Source: Tepidimonas sediminis
GTDB lineage: Bacteria > Pseudomonadota > Gammaproteobacteria > Burkholderiales > Burkholderiaceae_C
Assembly (NCBI RefSeq): GCF_007556605.1
Contig: NZ_VJND01000012.1
Coordinates: forward strand, 1 to 64,000
Reading direction: 5' to 3'
Length of the DNA stretch: 64,000 nt
Part shown: positions 35,213 through 45,919 of the stretch, one piece after another
How positions within the stretch are numbered: the stretch's first letter is position 1
How the letters are laid out: the number at the start of each line of letters is the position of its first letter
Translations under genes and position numbers: made by a program
Notes under the pieces: model-generated
Database searches by the model: none
What the model saw: only the letters and a program-made list of their open reading frames with translations
Told to the model about the DNA's origin: nothing

Positions 35213-36477
35213 GCGTGTGGCGGCACCTGTGGCAGCGCGCCGGCCGGCCGTGGCCGCGCCTGCGTCCGGCCGGAGGGGGTGACGAGCTGCCGGTGCGCGT
35301 GCTGCGTCAGGATCCAGCGCGCCGGCCGCGCGTGGCGGTGGGCGCGCAGAGCCTGGACCAGCCGCTGCTGTGGGTGGTGGTGGCGCTGGTGTGCTGGGGG
35401 CTGGTGATGGTCTATTCGGCCTCGATCGCTCTGCCGGACAACCCGCGCTTTGCCTCCTATCCGCCCTATCACTTCGTGCTGCGCCACGCGCTGGCGGCGC
35501 TGATGGGCACGGTGGCCGGGCTGCTGGCGTTCCAGTTCTCCACCGAGCAGTGGCAGCGCGCGGCGGTGCCGCTGTTCCTGGCGGCGCTGGTGCTGCTCGC
35601 GCTGGTGCTGGTGCCGTTCATCGGCAAGGGTGTCAACGGGGCGCGGCGCTGGATTCCGCTCGGGGTGCTCAACTTCCAGCCCTCCGAGCTGGCCAAGCTG
35701 GCGGTGGTGCTCTACGCCGCCGACTACATGGTGCGGCGCATGGAGGTCAAGGAGCGCTTCTTCCGCGCCGTCTGGCCGATGGCGGTGGCGGTGGGCGTGG
35801 TCGGGGTGCTGCTGCTGGCCGAACCGGACATGGGCGCCTTCATGGTGATCGCGGTCATCGCCATGGGCATCCTGTTCCTCGGCGGCGTCAACGCGCGCAT
35901 GTTCTTCCTGATCGCGCTGGTGGTGGCGGCGGCGTTCGCGGCGGTGGTGCTGACCAACGAATGGCGCCGCGAGCGCATCTTCGCCTACCTCGACCCTTGG
36001 AGCGAGCAGCACGCGCTCGGCAAGGGCTACCAGCTGACGCACGCGCTGATCGCGCTCGGCCGCGGCGAGTGGTGGGGTGTCGGCCTGGGCGCCAGCGTCG
36101 AGAAGCTGCACTGGCTGCCGGAGGCGCACACCGACTTCCTGCTGGCGGTCATCGGCGAGGAGTTCGGCTTTGCCGGCGTGCTGATGGTGATCGCGCTGTT
36201 CATGTGGCTGACGCGGCGCATCATGCAGATCGGCCGTCAGGCCATCGCGCTCGACCAGGTGTTCGCCGGTCTGGCGGCACAGGGCGTGGGGCTGTGGATC
36301 GGTTTTCAGGCCTTCATCAACATCGGCGTCAACCTGGGGGCGCTGCCGACCAAGGGACTGACGCTGCCGTTCATGAGCTACGGCGGCTCGGCCGTGCTGC
36401 TCAATCTGGTGGCCATCGCGTTCGTGCTGCGCGTGGATTGGGAGAACAAGGCGCTGATGCACGGAGGGCGGACATGA
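35209..36477 (+). CDS. ftsW: Septal peptidoglycan polymerase FtsW
   Basis: 422 aa SEDS-family glycosyltransferase working with FtsI at the septum. About ten membrane helices start near residue 50, after a roughly 45-residue cytoplasmic Arg/Pro-rich extension. Conserved SEDS motifs include [28 protein letters not shown] and PFMSYGGSA at the C-terminus. Compare with the second SEDS gene, rodA, at 55342. Its coding sequence sits between murD and murG with 4-base overlaps on both sides. Confidence 0.96.
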   Translation: MSVWRHLWQRAGRPWPRLRPAGGGDELPVRVLRQDPARRPRVAVGAQSLDQPLLWVVVALVCWGLVMVYSASIALPDNPRFASYPPYHFVLRHALAALMGTVAGLLAFQFSTEQWQRAAVPLFLAALVLLALVLVPFIGKGVNGARRWIPLGVLNFQPSELAKLAVVLYAADYMVRRMEVKERFFRAVWPMAVAVGVVGVLLLAEPDMGAFMVIAVIAMGILFLGGVNARMFFLIALVVAAAFAAVVLTNEWRRERIFAYLDPWSEQHALGKGYQLTHALIALGRGEWWGVGLGASVEKLHWLPEAHTDFLLAVIGEEFGFAGVLMVIALFMWLTRRIMQIGRQAIALDQVFAGLAAQGVGLWIGFQAFINIGVNLGALPTKGLTLPFMSYGGSAVLLNLVAIAFVLRVDWENKALMHGGRT

Positions 36478-37549
36478 GCGCGGCCCCCTGCGCGCTGATC
36501 ATGGCCGGCGGCACCGGCGGGCACATCTTTCCCGGCCTGGCGCTGGCCGAAGCGCTGCGCCAGGCCGGCTGGCGCGTGCACTGGCTCGGCGCGCCCGGCG
36601 GGATGGAGGCGCGGCTGGTGCCGCCGCGCGGTTTCGCGTTCGAGCCGGTGCCGTTCGGCGGCGTGCGCGGCAAGGGGCCGCTGACGCTGGCGCTGCTGCC
36701 GCTGCGGCTGCTGCGCGCGTTCGGGCACGCCTGGCGCGTGGTGCGCCGCGTGCGCCCGGACGTGGTGGTCGGCCTCGGCGGCTACATCACCTTCCCCGGC
36801 GGGATGATGGCGGTGCTGGCCGGCCGTCCGCTGATCCTGCACGAGCAAAACGCCGTGGCCGGGCTGGCCAACCGCGTGCTGGCGCAGGTGGCCGACCGTG
36901 TTTTCGTGGCCTTCCCCGGCGCGCTCCCCCAAGCCGAGTGGATCGGCAACCCGCTGCGCGCGGCGTTCCTGCGCCAGCCGCCGCCAGGGCAGCGCTTCGC
37001 GCACCGCACCGGGCCGCTCAAGCTCCTGGTGGTCGGCGGCAGTCTGGGCGCCGCGGCGCTCAACGACCTCGTGCCGCAGGCGCTGGCGCGCCTGCCCGAA
37101 GAGCGCCGCCCGCAGGTGCTGCATCAGAGCGGCGAGCGTCATCTGGAGGCGCTGCGCGCGGCCTACGCGCGCGCCGGGGTGCAGGCCGAGTGCGTCGCCT
37201 TCATCGACGACACCGCCACGGCCTTCGCCGAGGCGGATGTGATCATCGCGCGCGCCGGCGCCAGCACCGTCACCGAGATCGCCGCGGTCGGCGCCGCCGC
37301 CCTGTTCGTGCCGTTCCCCCACGCGGTCGACGACCACCAGACCACCAACGCGCGCTTCCTGGCCGACCACGGCGCGGCCTGGCTGCGCGCGCAGTCCGAC
37401 CTCACGCCGGCCTGGCTGGCCGACTGGCTGTCGGGGCTGACGCGCGCGCAGCTGCAGCGCCGCGCCGAGCTGGCCTGGGCGCGGCGCAAGACCGACGCCG
37501 TCGATGTCATGGTGCGCGCCTGCACGGCGCTCATCGGCGGGAGTACGCG

Positions 37550-37553
<4 letters not shown>
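36474..37553 (+). CDS. murG: UDP-GlcNAc:lipid I N-acetylglucosaminyltransferase
   Basis: 359 aa, the family length. A peripheral GT28 enzyme that converts lipid I to lipid II. Gly-rich motif [16 protein letters not shown] at residues 10-25, second Gly-rich loop [22 protein letters not shown], and the UDP-GlcNAc-binding [13 protein letters not shown] near residue 260 are all visible. ATG 36474 overlaps the ftsW stop; the stop overlaps murC. Confidence 0.98.
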
Positions 37554-38970
<1,417 letters not shown>

Positions 38971-38974
<4 letters not shown>

Positions 38975-39942
38975 GCGGGTCGATCGACGTACGCGCGCTG
39001 GGCAAGGTGGCGGTGCTGATGGGCGGCCGCTCGGCCGAGCGCGAGGTCTCGCTGATGTCCGGCCAGGGGGTGCTGGCGGCGCTGCGCCGCTGCGGCGTGG
39101 ACGCGCACCCGTTCGATCCGGCCGAGCGAGACCTGTGCGAGCTCAAGCGCAAGGGCTTTGCGCGCGCCTTCATCGTGCTGCACGGGCGCTGGGGCGAGGA
39201 CGGCACCGTGCAGGGGATGCTGGAGCTGCTGGGCATTCCCTACACCGGATCGGGCGTGCAGGCGTGCGCGGTGGCGATCGACAAGACGCTGACCAAGCGC
39301 CTGTGGCAGGCCGAGGGGCTGCCGACGCCGGCGTGGCGCCGCGTGACGAGCGTCGCCGAGGCTGAGGCGGCGCTGGAGGCACTGGGCGCGCCGATGATCG
39401 TCAAGCCCGCGCGCGAGGGATCCACGATCGGGCTGACCAAGGTGCAGGCGCGCGGCCAGTGCGCCGAGGCGTACCGGCTGGCGGCGCGCCATGACCCCGA
39501 GGTGCTGTGCGAGCAGTTCATCGCCGGGCCGGAGGTGACCTGCGCCGTGCTCGGGCAGGGGGCGGCCGCGCGGGCGCTGCCGCTGATCCGCATCGTCGCC
39601 CCCGGCGGACAGTACGACTATCACGCCAAGTACTTCAGCGACGCGACGCGCTACCTCGTGCCCAGCGGCCTGCCACCGGCGCAGGAGGCGGCGATCCAGG
39701 AGCTGGTGCTGCGCGCCTACCGGACGCTGGGCTGCCGCGGCTGGGCGCGCGCCGACGTGATGATCGACGAGGCCAGCGGCCAGCCGTACCTGCTCGAGCT
39801 CAACACCGCGCCCGGCATGACCGGCCACTCGCTGGTGCCGATGGCCGCGCGCGCCGCCGGGCTGGATTACGAGACGCTGTGCCTGCAGGTGCTGGCGCAG
39901 GCGGCGCTGGACCTGGATCCTGCCGCGGAGGTCCACGCATGA
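38971..39942 (+). CDS. ddlB: D-alanine:D-alanine ligase
   Basis: 323 aa, ATP-grasp enzyme of usual size. Makes the D-Ala-D-Ala dipeptide used by MurF. N-terminal [16 protein letters not shown] (residues 14-29) and [10 protein letters not shown] are substrate-binding; [15 protein letters not shown] is the ATP-grasp core; [16 protein letters not shown] carries the metal-binding Glu/Asn and the C-terminal loop. Start ATG 38971 overlaps the murC stop; the stop overlaps ftsQ. Confidence 0.97.
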
Positions 39943-40763
39943 ACCGCCGCCCCGTGGCCGCCCCGGTGCCGCCGCTGCAGGTGCGGCTGCTCGACGCCAC
40001 CGCCGCGCTGCTGGTGGCCGGGGTGTTGCTGGCGGCGCTGGCGGTGGCGGCGGTGCTGTGGGCGCGCCACCCGATGTGGACGCTGCGCAAGCTCATCATC
40101 GAGGGCGATGTGGCGCACCAGAACGCCGTCACGATCCGCGCACTGGTGCTGCCGCACCTGCGCGGCACGTTCCTGACGCTGGATCTGCAGGCGGTGCGCG
40201 AGCGCTTCGAGGCGCTGCCCTGGGTGCGCGAGGCGCGCGTGCAGCGGCAGTTTCCGCACACGCTGCGCGTGACGCTGCGCGAGCACGAGCCGCTGGCCTG
40301 GTGGGGCGAGCGCGGCGGCGGGCGCCTGGTCAGCGTGCAGGGCGCGATCTTCGACGCCGACCCGGACGAGCCGGCGGCCGACGGTTGGCCGGTGCTGGCC
40401 GGCCCGCCGGAAGAGGCCGAGGCGCTGGTGGCCATGCTGCGCCGCGTGGCGCCGCTCGTGCAGCGGCTCGGCCGCGACGTCGAGCGCCTGGAGCTCAACC
40501 CCCGCGGCAGCTGGCGCCTGGTGCTCGATGGCGAGGCGCCGCTGGAGCTGGGCCGCGGCGACGACGAGGCGCTGCAACGGCTGGCCGGCTTCGTGACCAC
40601 GCACGCGGCGCTGCGCGCGCGCTACGGCGCGCGCGACATCGTCGCCGCCGACCTGCGCTACCCCAACGGCTACGCGGTGCAGTTGCGCGGCGTCAGCACG
40701 CGGCCGGAGCTGCCGCCGCCGGCGCGCCGCGCCGCCCCGACCCCACCCCCTTCCCACCGTTGA
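39939..40763 (+). CDS. ftsQ: Cell division protein FtsQ
   Basis: 274 aa, typical. Bitopic inner-membrane divisome protein linking FtsA/Z-side and FtsLB-side components. A membrane helix lies near residues 22-45 ([18 protein letters not shown]); the POTRA domain follows ([20 protein letters not shown]... to about 120), then the FtsQ beta domain with [20 protein letters not shown]. The C-terminus is Pro-rich. The stop is 12 bases before ftsA. Confidence 0.95.
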   Translation: MNRRPVAAPVPPLQVRLLDATAALLVAGVLLAALAVAAVLWARHPMWTLRKLIIEGDVAHQNAVTIRALVLPHLRGTFLTLDLQAVRERFEALPWVREARVQRQFPHTLRVTLREHEPLAWWGERGGGRLVSVQGAIFDADPDEPAADGWPVLAGPPEEAEALVAMLRRVAPLVQRLGRDVERLELNPRGSWRLVLDGEAPLELGRGDDEALQRLAGFVTTHAALRARYGARDIVAADLRYPNGYAVQLRGVSTRPELPPPARRAAPTPPPSHR

Positions 40764-40775
40764 CCCCGAACCGCC

Positions 40776-42005
40776 ATGGCCAAGGAATACAGCGATCTCG
40801 TCGTCGGACTCGACATCGGCACCGCCAAGATCATGGTGGTGGTGGCCGAGGTGCTGCCCGGGGGTGACCTCAAGCTGGTCGGCCTGGGCGTGGGGCCCAG
40901 CACGGGCTTGAAGCGCGGTGCCGTCGTCAACATCGACGCCACCGTGGCCAGCATCCAGCAGGCGCTCAAGGAAGCCGAGCAGATGGCCGGCTGCCGCATC
41001 GCGCGCGTCTACACCGGCATCACCGGCAGCCACATCCGCGGCATCAATTCGCAGGGCATGGTGGCGATCAAGGAACGCGAGGTCACGCCGGCGGACGTGG
41101 CGCGCGTCATCGACACCGCCAAGGCGATCAACATTCCCACCGATCAGCGCCTGCTGCTGGTGGAGCCGCAGGAATTCATCATCGACGGCCAGGAGGTCAA
41201 GGAGCCGATCGGCATGAGCGGCGTGCGCCTGGAGGCCAAGGTGCACATCGTCACCGGCGCCCAGAGCGCGGCGGAGAACATCCTGAAGTGCGTGCGCCGC
41301 TGCGGGCTGGAGGTCGAGCAGCTGATGCTCAACCCGCTGGCGGCGGCGCAGGCGGTGCTGACCGACGACGAAAAAGAGCTGGGCGTGGCCCTGGTGGATG
41401 TCGGCGCCGGCACCACCGACGTGGCGATCTTCGCCGGCGGGGCGATCCGCCACACCGCGGCGATCCCGATCGCCGGTGACCTGATCACCAACGACATCGC
41501 GATGGCGCTGCGCACGCCGACCAAGGACGCCGAGGACATCAAGGTCGAGGCCGGCTGCGCCAAGCAGCTGCTGGCCGATCCCGACCAGCAGGTCGAGGTG
41601 CCGGGCATCGGCGACCGCGGCCCGCGGCTTCTCAGCCGCCAGGCGCTCGCCGGCGTCATCGAGCCGCGCGTGGAGGAGATCTTCGCGCTGGTGCAGCAGG
41701 TCATCCGCGAGTCCGGCTGCGAGGAGCTGCTGTCCAGCGGCATCGTGCTGACCGGCGGCAGCGCCGTCATGCCCGGCATGGTGGAGCTGGGCGAGGACAT
41801 CTTCCTCAAGCCCGTGCGGCGCGGCGTGCCGCGCTACGCCGGAGCCCTTGCGGACATGGTCGCGCAGCCGCGCGCGGCCACGGTGATGGGTTTGCTCGAG
41901 GAGGCGCGCCTGGCGCGCCTGCGCGGGCAGAAGGTGGCGCAGAAGGCGGGTTCGGTCGGGGGCCTGCTGGCGCGCGTCAAGGAGTGGTTCGTCGGCAATT
42001 TCTGA
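40776..42005 (+). CDS. ftsA: Cell division protein FtsA
   Basis: 409 aa actin-like ATPase that tethers FtsZ to the membrane. Phosphate-1 motif VVGLDIGTAKIMVVV (residues 9-23), phosphate-2 region LVDVGAGTTDVAIF near residue 206, and adenosine motif VLTGGSAVMPGM near residue 325 are present. The C-terminus RVKEWFVGNF is the amphipathic membrane-targeting helix. ftsZ starts 21 bases later. Confidence 0.98.
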   Translation: MAKEYSDLVVGLDIGTAKIMVVVAEVLPGGDLKLVGLGVGPSTGLKRGAVVNIDATVASIQQALKEAEQMAGCRIARVYTGITGSHIRGINSQGMVAIKEREVTPADVARVIDTAKAINIPTDQRLLLVEPQEFIIDGQEVKEPIGMSGVRLEAKVHIVTGAQSAAENILKCVRRCGLEVEQLMLNPLAAAQAVLTDDEKELGVALVDVGAGTTDVAIFAGGAIRHTAAIPIAGDLITNDIAMALRTPTKDAEDIKVEAGCAKQLLADPDQQVEVPGIGDRGPRLLSRQALAGVIEPRVEEIFALVQQVIRESGCEELLSSGIVLTGGSAVMPGMVELGEDIFLKPVRRGVPRYAGALADMVAQPRAATVMGLLEEARLARLRGQKVAQKAGSVGGLLARVKEWFVGNF

Positions 42006-42026
42006 TTCCAGGTGAAGGAGCGTTCC

Positions 42027-43262
42027 ATGAGCATCGAACTGATCGAGGTCGAAGAATTCAACCGCGGCACGCAGATCAAGGTGATCGGCGTCGGCGGCGG
42101 CGGCAGCAACGCGGTGGAGCACATGATCCAGAGCCGCGTGCAGGGCGTGGAATTCATCTGCGCCAACACCGACGCGCAGGCGCTGGCGCGCTCCTCGGCG
42201 CACCGGCTGATCCAGCTCGGCCGCACCGGCCTGGGCGCCGGCAGCAAGCCCGACAAGGGCCGCGAGGCGGCGCTGATGGCCGAAAGCCAGATCCGCGAGG
42301 CCATCGAGGGCGCGCACATGCTGTTCATCACCGCCGGCATGGGCGGCGGCACCGGCACCGGCGCGGCACCGGTGATCGCGCGCATGGCCAAGGAGATGGG
42401 CATTCTGACGGTGGGCGTGGTCACCAAGCCGTTCGACTGGGAAGGCGCGCGCCGCATGGCCAATGCCGAGGAGGGGCTGGCGGAGCTGGAGCAGAACGTC
42501 GACTCGCTCATCGTCGTGCTCAACGACAAGCTGCACGAGGAGCTGGGCGAGGACGTCACGCAGGACGAGGCGTTTGCCGCCGCCAACGACGTGCTGAAGA
42601 ACGCCGTGGGCGGCATCGCCGAGATCATCAACGTCGAGGCGCTGGTCAATGTCGACTTCGAGGACGTGCGCACCGTGATGGGCGAGCCGGGCAAGGCGAT
42701 GATGGGCACCGCGGTGGCCAGCGGTCCGGATCGCGCGCGCATCGCCGCCGAGCAGGCCGTGGCCTGCCCGCTGCTGGAGGGCGTGGACATGCGCGGTGCC
42801 AAGGGCGTGCTGGTGCTGATCAGCGCCGCGCGGGGGTCGCTGAAGCTGGCGGAATCCAAGCTCGCGATGAACACCATCCGGGCGTTTGCCGCGCCGGATG
42901 CCCACGTCATCTACGGCACCGCCTACGACGAGTCGCTGGGCGATGCGCTGCGCGTCACCGTGGTGGCCACGGGCCTGAGCCGCGCCGGCCAGCGCCAGCC
43001 GTTCACGGTGGTGCAGTCGCAGCCGCAGCAGGGCCTGCGCACCGGCACCGACAACGTGCCGTTCATCCCGACGCTGAACCAGGCCGTCGGCGGCGCCGGC
43101 GCTGCCTCCCCCGCCGCGGCCGCCAGCGCCGGGCTGCACCCCAACGTGCCGCGCGTCTGGCTCAACGGCCGCGGCAGCGCCGCCTCGCGCGTGGAGGCGC
43201 TGGCCTCCAGCGGCATGGACGACTACGAGATCCCGGCCTTCCTGCGCAAGCAGGCCGACTGA
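42027..43262 (+). CDS. ftsZ: Cell division protein FtsZ
   Basis: 411 aa tubulin-like GTPase that forms the division ring. GTP-binding motif GMGGGTGTGAAPV near residues 107-119, T7-loop region NVDFEDVRTVM, and the conserved C-terminal peptide DDYEIPAFLRKQAD, which binds FtsA and ZipA, are all visible. An Ala/Gly-rich linker spans about 340-395. Start ATG 42027 with AAGGAG at 42015-42020 is preferred to the GTG at 42012. Confidence 0.99.
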   Translation: MSIELIEVEEFNRGTQIKVIGVGGGGSNAVEHMIQSRVQGVEFICANTDAQALARSSAHRLIQLGRTGLGAGSKPDKGREAALMAESQIREAIEGAHMLFITAGMGGGTGTGAAPVIARMAKEMGILTVGVVTKPFDWEGARRMANAEEGLAELEQNVDSLIVVLNDKLHEELGEDVTQDEAFAAANDVLKNAVGGIAEIINVEALVNVDFEDVRTVMGEPGKAMMGTAVASGPDRARIAAEQAVACPLLEGVDMRGAKGVLVLISAARGSLKLAESKLAMNTIRAFAAPDAHVIYGTAYDESLGDALRVTVVATGLSRAGQRQPFTVVQSQPQQGLRTGTDNVPFIPTLNQAVGGAGAASPAAAASAGLHPNVPRVWLNGRGSAASRVEALASSGMDDYEIPAFLRKQAD

Positions 43263-43314
43263 CGGCACGGGCGGCGGCCGCCCGCCGCCGCGACGTCTCC
43301 TTCACGATCCCCGA

Positions 43315-43344
43315 GGGGGCGCCGGCCGCCGACCCGGCGCCCCC
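43315..43344 (+). terminator. Strong GC hairpin between ftsZ and lpxC
   Basis: GGGGGCGCCGG (43315-43325) and CCGGCGCCCCC (43334-43344) form a perfect 11-bp stem with an 8-nt loop, 53 bases after the ftsZ stop. There is no T tract, so termination is uncertain; it could also protect the 3' end of the dcw transcript. The rest of the 156-base spacer is GC-rich with complementary runs. Confidence 0.45.
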
Positions 43345-43405
43345 GCCGACCGCGCCGCGGCGCGCCTGCCGCGGTCAGCCGCCAGCGCGGATCCGCCCCC
43401 GCGCC

Positions 43406-43411
43406 TACAAT
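43406..43411 (+). promoter_or_regulatory. -10-like element immediately before lpxC
   Basis: TACAAT ends 7 bases before the ATG chosen for lpxC (43419). The transcript would start at or beside the start codon. No clear -35. Confidence 0.4.
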
Positions 43412-43418
43412 GGCGGCG

Positions 43419-44342
43419 ATGATTGCCCAGACCACGCTCAAGACCCTCACGCGCGCCGTCGGCGTCGGGCTGCACGGCGGCGAACGCGTGGAGTTGACGC
43501 TGCGGCCGGCCGCCCCCGACACCGGCATCGTGTTCCGCCGCGTCGACCTGGCCGAGCCGGTCGACATCCCGGTGCGCGCCGACGCCGTCAGCGACACGCG
43601 GCTGGCCTCGACGCTGGCGCGCGACGGGGTGCGCGTGCACACGGTCGAGCACCTGATGAGCGCCTGCGCGGGGCTGGGCATCGACAACCTCTGCATCGAC
43701 ATCACCGCCGAGGAGGTGCCGATCCTGGACGGGTCGGCCGCCGCCTTCGTCTACCTGTTGCAGAGTGCCGGGCTGCAGCGCCAGAACGCGCCGCGGCGTT
43801 TCCTGCGCGTCAAGCGCACGGTGGAGGTGCGCGAAGGCGAGGGTCGTCACGCCAAGTGGGCGCGGCTGGAGCCGTACCACGGCTTTCGCCTCAGCTTCGA
43901 GATCGCCTTCGACCACCCGGCGGTGGCCGCCACCGGCCAGCGCGTGTCGTTCGAGCTCGGCCGCGACAGCTATGTGCGCGACATCGCCCGTGCGCGCACC
44001 TTCGGTTTCGCGCGTGATGTCGAGGCCATGCGCGCCCAGGGGCTGGCGCTGGGCGGCGGGCTGGACAACGCCATCGTGCTCGACGACGTCAAGGTGCTCA
44101 ACGCCGACGGGCTGCGCTACGACGACGAGTTCGCCAAGCACAAGATCCTCGACGCCATCGGCGACCTGTATCTGGTGGGCCACCCGCTGCTGGCCGCCTA
44201 CAGCGCCTATCGTTCGGGCCACGCGCTCAACAACCGGCTGCTGCGCGCGCTGCTGGCGCAGCCCGACGCGTGGGAGATCGTCACGTTCGACGACGAGCGC
44301 GCCGCGCCGCAGGGCTTCGCCCGGCTGGTGCCGGCCTGGTGA
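43419..44342 (+). CDS. lpxC: UDP-3-O-acyl-N-acetylglucosamine deacetylase
   Basis: 307 aa, the family length. The committed zinc-dependent step of lipid A synthesis. [18 protein letters not shown] is the N-terminal motif; the zinc site is formed by His in HTVEHLMSA near residue 75 and by His and Asp in [19 protein letters not shown] near 240-260, with the catalytic His in [10 protein letters not shown]. The first possible ATG is 43410 (MAAMIAQ); 43419 fits family N-termini better. It follows ftsZ as in most Gram-negatives, and its presence implies a lipopolysaccharide outer membrane. Confidence 0.97.
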   Translation: MIAQTTLKTLTRAVGVGLHGGERVELTLRPAAPDTGIVFRRVDLAEPVDIPVRADAVSDTRLASTLARDGVRVHTVEHLMSACAGLGIDNLCIDITAEEVPILDGSAAAFVYLLQSAGLQRQNAPRRFLRVKRTVEVREGEGRHAKWARLEPYHGFRLSFEIAFDHPAVAATGQRVSFELGRDSYVRDIARARTFGFARDVEAMRAQGLALGGGLDNAIVLDDVKVLNADGLRYDDEFAKHKILDAIGDLYLVGHPLLAAYSAYRSGHALNNRLLRALLAQPDAWEIVTFDDERAAPQGFARLVPAW

Positions 44343-44364
44343 GGCGGATGACGGGAGCGGCGCG

Positions 44365-44541
44365 GTGTTCCTCTTCCGCTTCCTGATGTTCGCGCTGCTG
44401 GGCACGAGCGCCTTGTGCTTCGCGTTCTACCTCGGCACCGGGCGCCGGCACTTCCTGCGCTGGGGCATCGTGATCCTGAAGTGGACGGTGATCGCGGCGC
44501 TGGCGTTCTTCGGCGTGCTGATCCTGAGCCGGATCGGCTAG
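44365..44541 (+). CDS. Small membrane protein downstream of lpxC
   Basis: 58 aa from GTG 44365, with GGGAGCGG upstream as a possible ribosome binding site. Two hydrophobic helices are apparent: residues 3-22 (FRFLMFALLGTSALCFAFYL) and 36-54 (VILKWTVIAALAFFGVLIL), separated by a basic loop GTGRRHFLRWG. I do not recognise a family. It lies 22 bases after lpxC, on the same strand, so may be its operon partner. Topology suggests both ends in the cytoplasm. Confidence 0.65.
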   Translation: MFLFRFLMFALLGTSALCFAFYLGTGRRHFLRWGIVILKWTVIAALAFFGVLILSRIG

Positions 44542-44560
44542 GGCGGCACGCGCCGGCTGC

Positions 44561-45109
44561 TCAGTAGGTGCGGCCGTCGCGGTAGGCGCCGTGCGCGCGC
44601 GCGCGCAGCGGCGCCACGCGCGCGATCGCGGCGGTGGTGCGCGCCACCTGCGCGTGCGTGATGCACAGGCCCAGCGCGTCGGCGGCGTCCTTGCCCGGCA
44701 GCCCGGGCAGATTCAGCAGCCGGCGCACCATCTCCTGCACCTGGCTCTTCTGCGCCTTGCCGTAGCCGACCACGGCCTTCTTGAGCTGCAGCGGGGTGTA
44801 TTCGGCCACCTCCAGGCCGTTGGCCACCAGCGCCGTCAGGCAGCAGCCGCGCGCCTGGCCCAGCATCAGCGTGGCCTGCGGGTTGACGTTGACGAACACC
44901 AGCTCCAGCGCCGCCACGTCGGGCCGCCAGCGCCGCACCACCTCGCCGATGCCGTCGAACAGGACCTTGAGCCGCTGCGGCAGCAGCGCGCCGTCCTCGG
45001 GGCTGGTGCGGATGGTGCCGCTGGCCACGTAGCGCAGCTGCGTGCCCTCCACGTCCACCACGCCGAAGCCGGTGGCCGTCAGGCCCGGGTCGATGCCGAG
45101 GATGCGCAT
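44561..45109 (-). CDS. ruvC: Crossover junction endodeoxyribonuclease RuvC
   Basis: 182 aa, normal. Resolves Holliday junctions in recombination and repair, acting as a dimer with RuvAB. The acidic catalytic residues are at Asp7 ([12 protein letters not shown]), Glu69 ([11 protein letters not shown]), and the C-terminal [12 protein letters not shown] pair. The C-terminal basic tail is typical. ruvAB are not adjacent in this window. Convergent with the lpxC unit (stop to stop gap 19 bases). A TACGAT hexamer at 45117-45122 ends 7 bases before the ATG. Confidence 0.97.
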   Translation of the reverse strand: MRILGIDPGLTATGFGVVDVEGTQLRYVASGTIRTSPEDGALLPQRLKVLFDGIGEVVRRWRPDVAALELVFVNVNPQATLMLGQARGCCLTALVANGLEVAEYTPLQLKKAVVGYGKAQKSQVQEMVRRLLNLPGLPGKDAADALGLCITHAQVARTTAAIARVAPLRARAHGAYRDGRTY

Positions 45110-45131
45110 GGCGGCTATCGTACCCCGTGCC

Positions 45132-45914
45132 TCAGGGCACGCGCACGGCGGGCATGCGCGCCAGGATGGTCTGCGCGCGCGCCTGCACCCAGGCCGAGTC
45201 GGGCCGCCGGCCGTAGCGCTTCGGCGCCGGCAGCAGCACCGCCAGCCGCGCGGCCTCCGCCGCCGTCAGGCGCGCGGCCGGCTTGCGCAGGTAGTGCTGC
45301 GCGGCGGCTTCGGCGCCGAAGATGCCGTCGCCCCACTCGACGCTGTTGAGGTAGACGGTGAGGATGCGGCGCTTGTCCAGCAGCGTCTCCAGCATCCACG
45401 TGATCAGCAGCTCCTGCCCCTTGCGCGCCAGCGTGCGCTCGCCCGAAAGCAACAGATTCTTGGCCAGCTGCTGCGTGATCGTGGAGCCGCCGGCCAGTCG
45501 CGCCGGGCGCACGTGGCCGCTGGCATCGCCGCGCTGGCCCGGCTGCTGCAGCCGCTGGCGGCGCGCCCAGGCCTGGCGCACGGCGTTCCACTCGACACCG
45601 AAGTGCTCGACGAAGCCGGCGTCCTCCGAAGCGATGACGGCGCGCGGCAGCTGCGCACCCTGCGCCGCCGCCGGCACGCCCTCGTGGCGCCAGCGCCCCA
45701 GCGCCCCAGCGCGCAGCAGTCGCCACGCCTCGCTGCGCTGGAAGGCGGTGCTGGGCGCCTCGCTCCACGCCAGCATGGCCACGCGCAGCGCGAAGCCCGC
45801 CTGCAGGGCCAGCAGCGCCAGCAGCGTCCAGCCGGCCCAGGCGGCCAGCCAGCGCAGTGCGCCGCGGCCGGCCGTGCCGGCGCGTCGTGGGGCGGCAGGG
45901 GGGCGCGGCGCCAT
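45132..45914 (-). CDS. mtgA: Monofunctional peptidoglycan glycosyltransferase
   Basis: 260 aa GT51 enzyme polymerising lipid II, without a transpeptidase domain. A membrane helix (about residues 20-45) precedes the GT51 motifs: the catalytic [10 protein letters not shown] near residue 93, [31 protein letters not shown] and [20 protein letters not shown] 45914 starts 5 bases after the preceding gene's stop. A basic 20-residue N-terminus is cytoplasmic. A 22-base gap separates its stop from ruvC. Confidence 0.95.
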   Translation of the reverse strand: MAPRPPAAPRRAGTAGRGALRWLAAWAGWTLLALLALQAGFALRVAMLAWSEAPSTAFQRSEAWRLLRAGALGRWRHEGVPAAAQGAQLPRAVIASEDAGFVEHFGVEWNAVRQAWARRQRLQQPGQRGDASGHVRPARLAGGSTITQQLAKNLLLSGERTLARKGQELLITWMLETLLDKRRILTVYLNSVEWGDGIFGAEAAAQHYLRKPAARLTAAEAARLAVLLPAPKRYGRRPDSAWVQARAQTILARMPAVRVP

Positions 45915-45919
45915 GGCGG

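Noticed and set aside
39867-43268. Minus-strand 1133-codon frame antisense to ftsQAZ
   Set aside because: Shadow of conserved FtsQ, FtsA and FtsZ; no recognisable motifs.
44591-45349. Plus-strand ORF opposite ruvC and mtgA
   Set aside because: Ala/His/Gln-rich shadow; catalytic motifs of RuvC and MtgA are on the minus strand.
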